Source: Anaerolineae bacterium
GTDB taxonomy: Bacteria; Chloroflexota; Anaerolineae; 4572-78; J111
Assembly (NCBI GenBank): GCA_023382535.1
Contig: JAHDWA010000130.1
Span: 1-16,459 of the forward strand
Length of the DNA: 16,459 nucleotides
Reading direction: 5' to 3'
Below the pieces are notes generated by a model that had not been told where the DNA came from, did not search any database, and was given only the letters and a program-made list of their open reading frames with translations. Positions within the stretch are counted from its first letter, which is position 1. Every line of letters begins with the position of its first letter. Positions 14,093-16,459 of the stretch are shown here, piece after piece. Both the position numbers and the translations under genes were made by a program.

Positions 14093-14101
14093 CGCAATTA
14101 A

Positions 14102-14587
14102 CTACTGGGCATTTTCAAATTCCGCGGCCCAATCAAACCGCGCCGAGTCTTCAAGCCACTGCGGCCAATGGCGGCACCAGGCAGGGACAGTGACGGCTTT
14201 CACCCGATCGGCAGCCGGATGGTACGGCTTGATATCAAGGATAGGTGTGCCTGTTTCCGCATCAATGTAAGGGACATAGATTTTGCCCTCATTATAATCA
14301 ATGTGCAAAACTGAGACAACGCTCAGACCGATGGGGTTGGGCCGTAGCGGCGACCGGGTAGCAAAGATGCCCAGGGTCGCCGGTCCATGCTTATAAGGTT
14401 TTGCGCAGGTCAAAACTGTGCGGTGTTCTTCATTATCAAGCAGGTTGGCCCACCACAAAACATTCAAGCAACTGAAGCCCTCTAAGCCTGTCAACGCCGA
14501 GCGATACGTTTCATCCAAGGCCAGGCAAAACCCATCTTCTGCTGCATGGACTTGTCCGATGACGGCTAACTTAAATTCAGTTTTCAT
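14102..14587 (-). CDS. trmO: TrmO-type tRNA (t6A37) N6-methyltransferase
   Basis: A 161-residue protein of the TsaA/YaeB (UPF0066) family. TrmO uses S-adenosylmethionine to methylate N6-threonylcarbamoyladenosine at position 37 of some tRNAs. The family signature is plain: LGIFATRSPLRPNPIGLSVV (72-91), preceded by HGPA, and GTPILDIKPYHP (113-124) followed by Asp127. The N-terminal strand FKLAVIGQVH is also typical. E. coli TrmO is about 235 residues; this is the short form lacking the extra C-terminal domain, common outside proteobacteria. Start ATG with AAGGAG 8 nt upstream. It ends in a hairpin at 14055-14092. Some family members in regulatory neighbourhoods may have other substrates, so the exact reaction is inferred. 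Confidence 0.9.
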   Translation of the reverse strand: MKTEFKLAVIGQVHAAEDGFCLALDETYRSALTGLEGFSCLNVLWWANLLDNEEHRTVLTCAKPYKHGPATLGIFATRSPLRPNPIGLSVVSVLHIDYNEGKIYVPYIDAETGTPILDIKPYHPAADRVKAVTVPAWCRHWPQWLEDSARFDWAAEFENAQ

Positions 14588-14760
14588 TTTTCGACTCCTT
14601 ACATTTAAAATTTGATGAGCTGCATCACTACGTTAAATATAAGGGAAAAAGTGGGATGATGCTTGATCCTGCTTGCCCTGAACTCAGCCCTATCCCCTCG
14701 CTATTTTCGTGATCTTGATAAATCTTGCTGTGAGGGGACAGAGTCGTGAGGGGACCATGG
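14588..14760 (-). promoter_or_regulatory. Gap between the MocR-type and TrmO-type genes
   Basis: A 173-bp stretch with the TrmO-type gene's ribosome binding site (AAGGAG on the minus strand) and an AT-rich TTATATTTAA block around 14634-14644 that may contain its -10 box. Near the MocR end, GTGAGGGGAC is repeated at 14730-14739 and 14746-14755. No terminator hairpin for the MocR-type gene is seen, so leftward readthrough into the TrmO-type gene is possible. Confidence 0.3.
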
Positions 14761-16239
14761 TTAGGTTGGCCTGTCCCTCAATCGCTTCAGCGCCAGCCCT
14801 AATCGGCGCACGCCTTCCTCGATATCCTCAGGCGTCTGGGTGACAAAGTTGAGCCGGAGATAGTCTTCACCCTCAGCGGGGTTAGCGAAAAACCGGCTGC
14901 CGGGCGCAAATTCGACCCCTTCGGCAACAGCCAGCGGGAGTAGACGGAGTGCAGAGGTCTGTTCCGGCAAGCGCAGCCAGACAAACAATCCCCCCTGGGG
15001 CGGCGTAACCTGGACCTCCGCCGGTAAATAACGTTTAATCGCCGCAACCATCGCATCTCGCCGCCGGCGATAAACCCGGCAGGAACGCCGTAAATGAGCC
15101 TGGTAACGGCCAATTGTAACATAGGCCTCCAGGGTCCGTTGAATCAGCGGAGAGGTCGTGAGATCATTGACCCGTTTAGCGGTGACCAACCGGTCCAAGA
15201 TCGGTCCCTCCGCGACCAGAAACCCTACCCGCAAACCCGGCATCAACATCTTGGAAAAAGTGCCGATATAAATGACCCGCCCGCCCGGATCAAGGGCTTT
15301 AATCGCCGGCTGGGCGCGACCCTCGTACCGTAAATCGCCCACAAAATCATCTTCCAAAACGGGAAGATTATAACGGTTAGCTAGCGCCATCAAGTGGCGC
15401 CGCCGCGCTCCACTCAGACAGGTCCCGGTTGGGTTTTGAAAATTGGGAATGGTGTAGAGCAGCCTGGGATGATGTTGTTGGAGTAAAGTTTCCAGCTTTT
15501 CGACCTGCAGCCCCTGCCCATCCAGCGGAACTCCCACAATTTTCAGATGGAGCGAGCGGAATAAGTCCAGGGCGAAGTTGTAGGTGGGATTTTCCACCAG
15601 GATGACATCGCCCGGTCTAAGCAGGATCTGACAAACCAGGGCCAGGGCCTGCTGCGAGCCGGAGGTGATGAGGATCTGCCCGGGCTGGGTCTGAATGCCC
15701 TGGCTGGCTAAAATGTGGGCGATGGTCTTACGCAAGGGTGAGTAGCCCTGGCCAAATTCGCCATACTCCAGCGCAGAGATCCCATCCCGCCGTATCACCG
15801 TTTGCAACGCCCGGTAAAAATCTTTGACCGGAAAATGGCGGGGATCACCCACGCCGGTAAAGGCAATGGGCTGAGGGTGACGGGTGGGCGGCGGTGTTTG
15901 CGTCAAAAACATGTCCGAAGCTACTTCATCTGCCTGGATATCTTGCTGCCACAGCGGCCAGGCAATATCCGACTCGTTTTTCTGGAAAGTTGGGAGCGGG
16001 CCAGGCGGCATCACATACGTACCACTACCTTCCCGGCTGCCAATCAGGCCCTCACTTTCCAACTCAGCATAGGCATTTTTGACCGTGATCCGGCTGACCT
16101 GCAATGCTTGGGCCAGTTGACGGGTGGCGGGCAGACGGGTTTCGGGGGCAAGACTGCCGGAGCGAATATGCTGCCGTAGATAGGTTTCGATCTGCTGATA
16201 CAGGGGCACAGCGCTCTGCCGGTCGAGGGGAATACGCAT
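14761..16239 (-). CDS. MocR-type (GntR HTH plus aminotransferase-like) transcriptional regulator
   Basis: A 492-residue protein. Residues 1-76 are a GntR winged helix (PLYQQIETYLRQHI, LPATRQLAQALQVSRITVKNAY and EGLIGSREGSGTYV). After a linker, residues about 120-485 have the fold-type-I aminotransferase plan: ALEYGEFGQGYSPLRKTIA, TSGSQQALALVCQILL, IPNFQNPTG and EDDF with Asp297 as the likely pyridine-nitrogen partner. GTFSKMLMPGLRVGF carries Lys330 as the likely Schiff-base lysine and Arg337; DYLRLNF follows near the end. The Asp-Lys distance of 33 equals that in GabR. Such regulators sense PLP or PLP adducts (PdxR, GabR, TauR). GabR's Tyr after the Asp pair is Phe299 here. Start ATG with AAGGAG upstream. 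The upstream region carries putative self-operators shared with the left edge. Confidence 0.95.
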   Translation of the reverse strand: MRIPLDRQSAVPLYQQIETYLRQHIRSGSLAPETRLPATRQLAQALQVSRITVKNAYAELESEGLIGSREGSGTYVMPPGPLPTFQKNESDIAWPLWQQDIQADEVASDMFLTQTPPPTRHPQPIAFTGVGDPRHFPVKDFYRALQTVIRRDGISALEYGEFGQGYSPLRKTIAHILASQGIQTQPGQILITSGSQQALALVCQILLRPGDVILVENPTYNFALDLFRSLHLKIVGVPLDGQGLQVEKLETLLQQHHPRLLYTIPNFQNPTGTCLSGARRRHLMALANRYNLPVLEDDFVGDLRYEGRAQPAIKALDPGGRVIYIGTFSKMLMPGLRVGFLVAEGPILDRLVTAKRVNDLTTSPLIQRTLEAYVTIGRYQAHLRRSCRVYRRRRDAMVAAIKRYLPAEVQVTPPQGGLFVWLRLPEQTSALRLLPLAVAEGVEFAPGSRFFANPAEGEDYLRLNFVTQTPEDIEEGVRRLGLALKRLRDRPT

Positions 16240-16459
16240 CTTTTCATCTCCTTACCTGGTGGTACGATAAGTATACCCGTTTTTATATTTTTTGATAGTT
16301 CCGTTCATCAAAATAGAAAATTGGACTTATAGAAATATCTATAAAGTGGTACTATCAATAGAACCAATTACATCTTAAAATTGGGGTTATATGATTGTCC
16401 AACCGTAACTACTCAGGCTGGTCTACTTGCCTGAGGATAAAGGAACTCAGGGCAATAGG
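16240..16459. promoter_or_regulatory. MocR-type promoter/operator region at the right edge
   Basis: AAAGTGGTACTAT (16343-16355) resembles the AAAGTGG-W-CTA type of site recalled for PdxR. GGTACTAT (16349-16356) and inverted GGTTCTAT (16359-16366 on the minus strand) form an 18-bp imperfect palindrome, and a third half-site, GGAACTAT, reads on the minus strand at 16295-16302. AATTGGACTTAT (16319-16330) is the reverse complement of 70-81. A minus-strand TATACT at 16270-16275 could be the -10 box of the MocR-type gene. A 7-bp hairpin, CTCAGGC/GCCTGAG (16412-16435), lies near the edge, perhaps in the leader of a divergent rightward gene outside the window. Confidence 0.55.

Overview
The window looks like chromosomal DNA of a bacterium, most likely an uncultured Chloroflexota (Anaerolineae/Caldilineae-like) lineage. 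This is an inference from the type of giant secreted repeat protein, its short C-terminal tail ending in a YLPI-type motif, the DUF6159-like membrane protein, the mid-range GC content and the clear AGGAG ribosome binding sites. No rRNA, tRNA, CRISPR array, transposase or phage gene is visible.

Layout. The left 2.6 kb is read rightwards: a putative dimeric alpha/beta-barrel protein (129-758) with its own promoter, a 12-bp hairpin, then a compact group of a DUF6159-type membrane protein (880-1836), a PNPOx-like flavin split-barrel protein (1854-2228) and a small unrecognised protein (2284-2555) whose reading frame is broken close to its start. A strong rho-independent terminator lies at 2810-2848. 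Everything from 2898 to 16239 is read leftwards, apart from one small rightward ORF at 12560-12679.

More than half the window is a single 2885-residue secreted protein (2898-11555). From the N-terminus it has a signal peptide, seven delta-60-type blades, Ig/FnIII-like domains, an SbsA-like Ig domain, seven FG-GAP/VCBS calcium-motif blades, a CSLR-type beta-helix, three K319L-like PKD repeats, a classic PKD, a putative-Ig domain, a second beta-helix and a DUF11 domain. It ends with a C-terminal module carrying a papain-like Cys/His/Asp-Asn pattern and a short hydrophobic tail. Upstream of it, on the same strand, is a NarL/LuxR-type response regulator (11730-12386) with no histidine kinase in view.

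The right part holds an AraC-type regulator fused to a GyrI-like ligand domain (12626-13504), a stand-alone GyrI-like protein 9 bp upstream of it (13514-14032), a TrmO-type tRNA methyltransferase (14102-14587) and a MocR-type (GntR-aminotransferase fusion) regulator (14761-16239).

The most informative non-coding signal is that the promoter regions at the two ends of the window, 16 kb apart, share an exact 12-mer and a 9-mer in the same order and orientation relative to their downstream genes. The right copy lies in front of the MocR gene, next to GGTACTAT-type half-sites resembling PdxR operators. This suggests an autoregulated MocR regulon that includes the left-edge promoter. The best candidates for undescribed biology are the cysteine-peptidase-like module in the giant surface protein, this MocR regulon, the small ORF at 12560, and the frame-broken gene at 2284.
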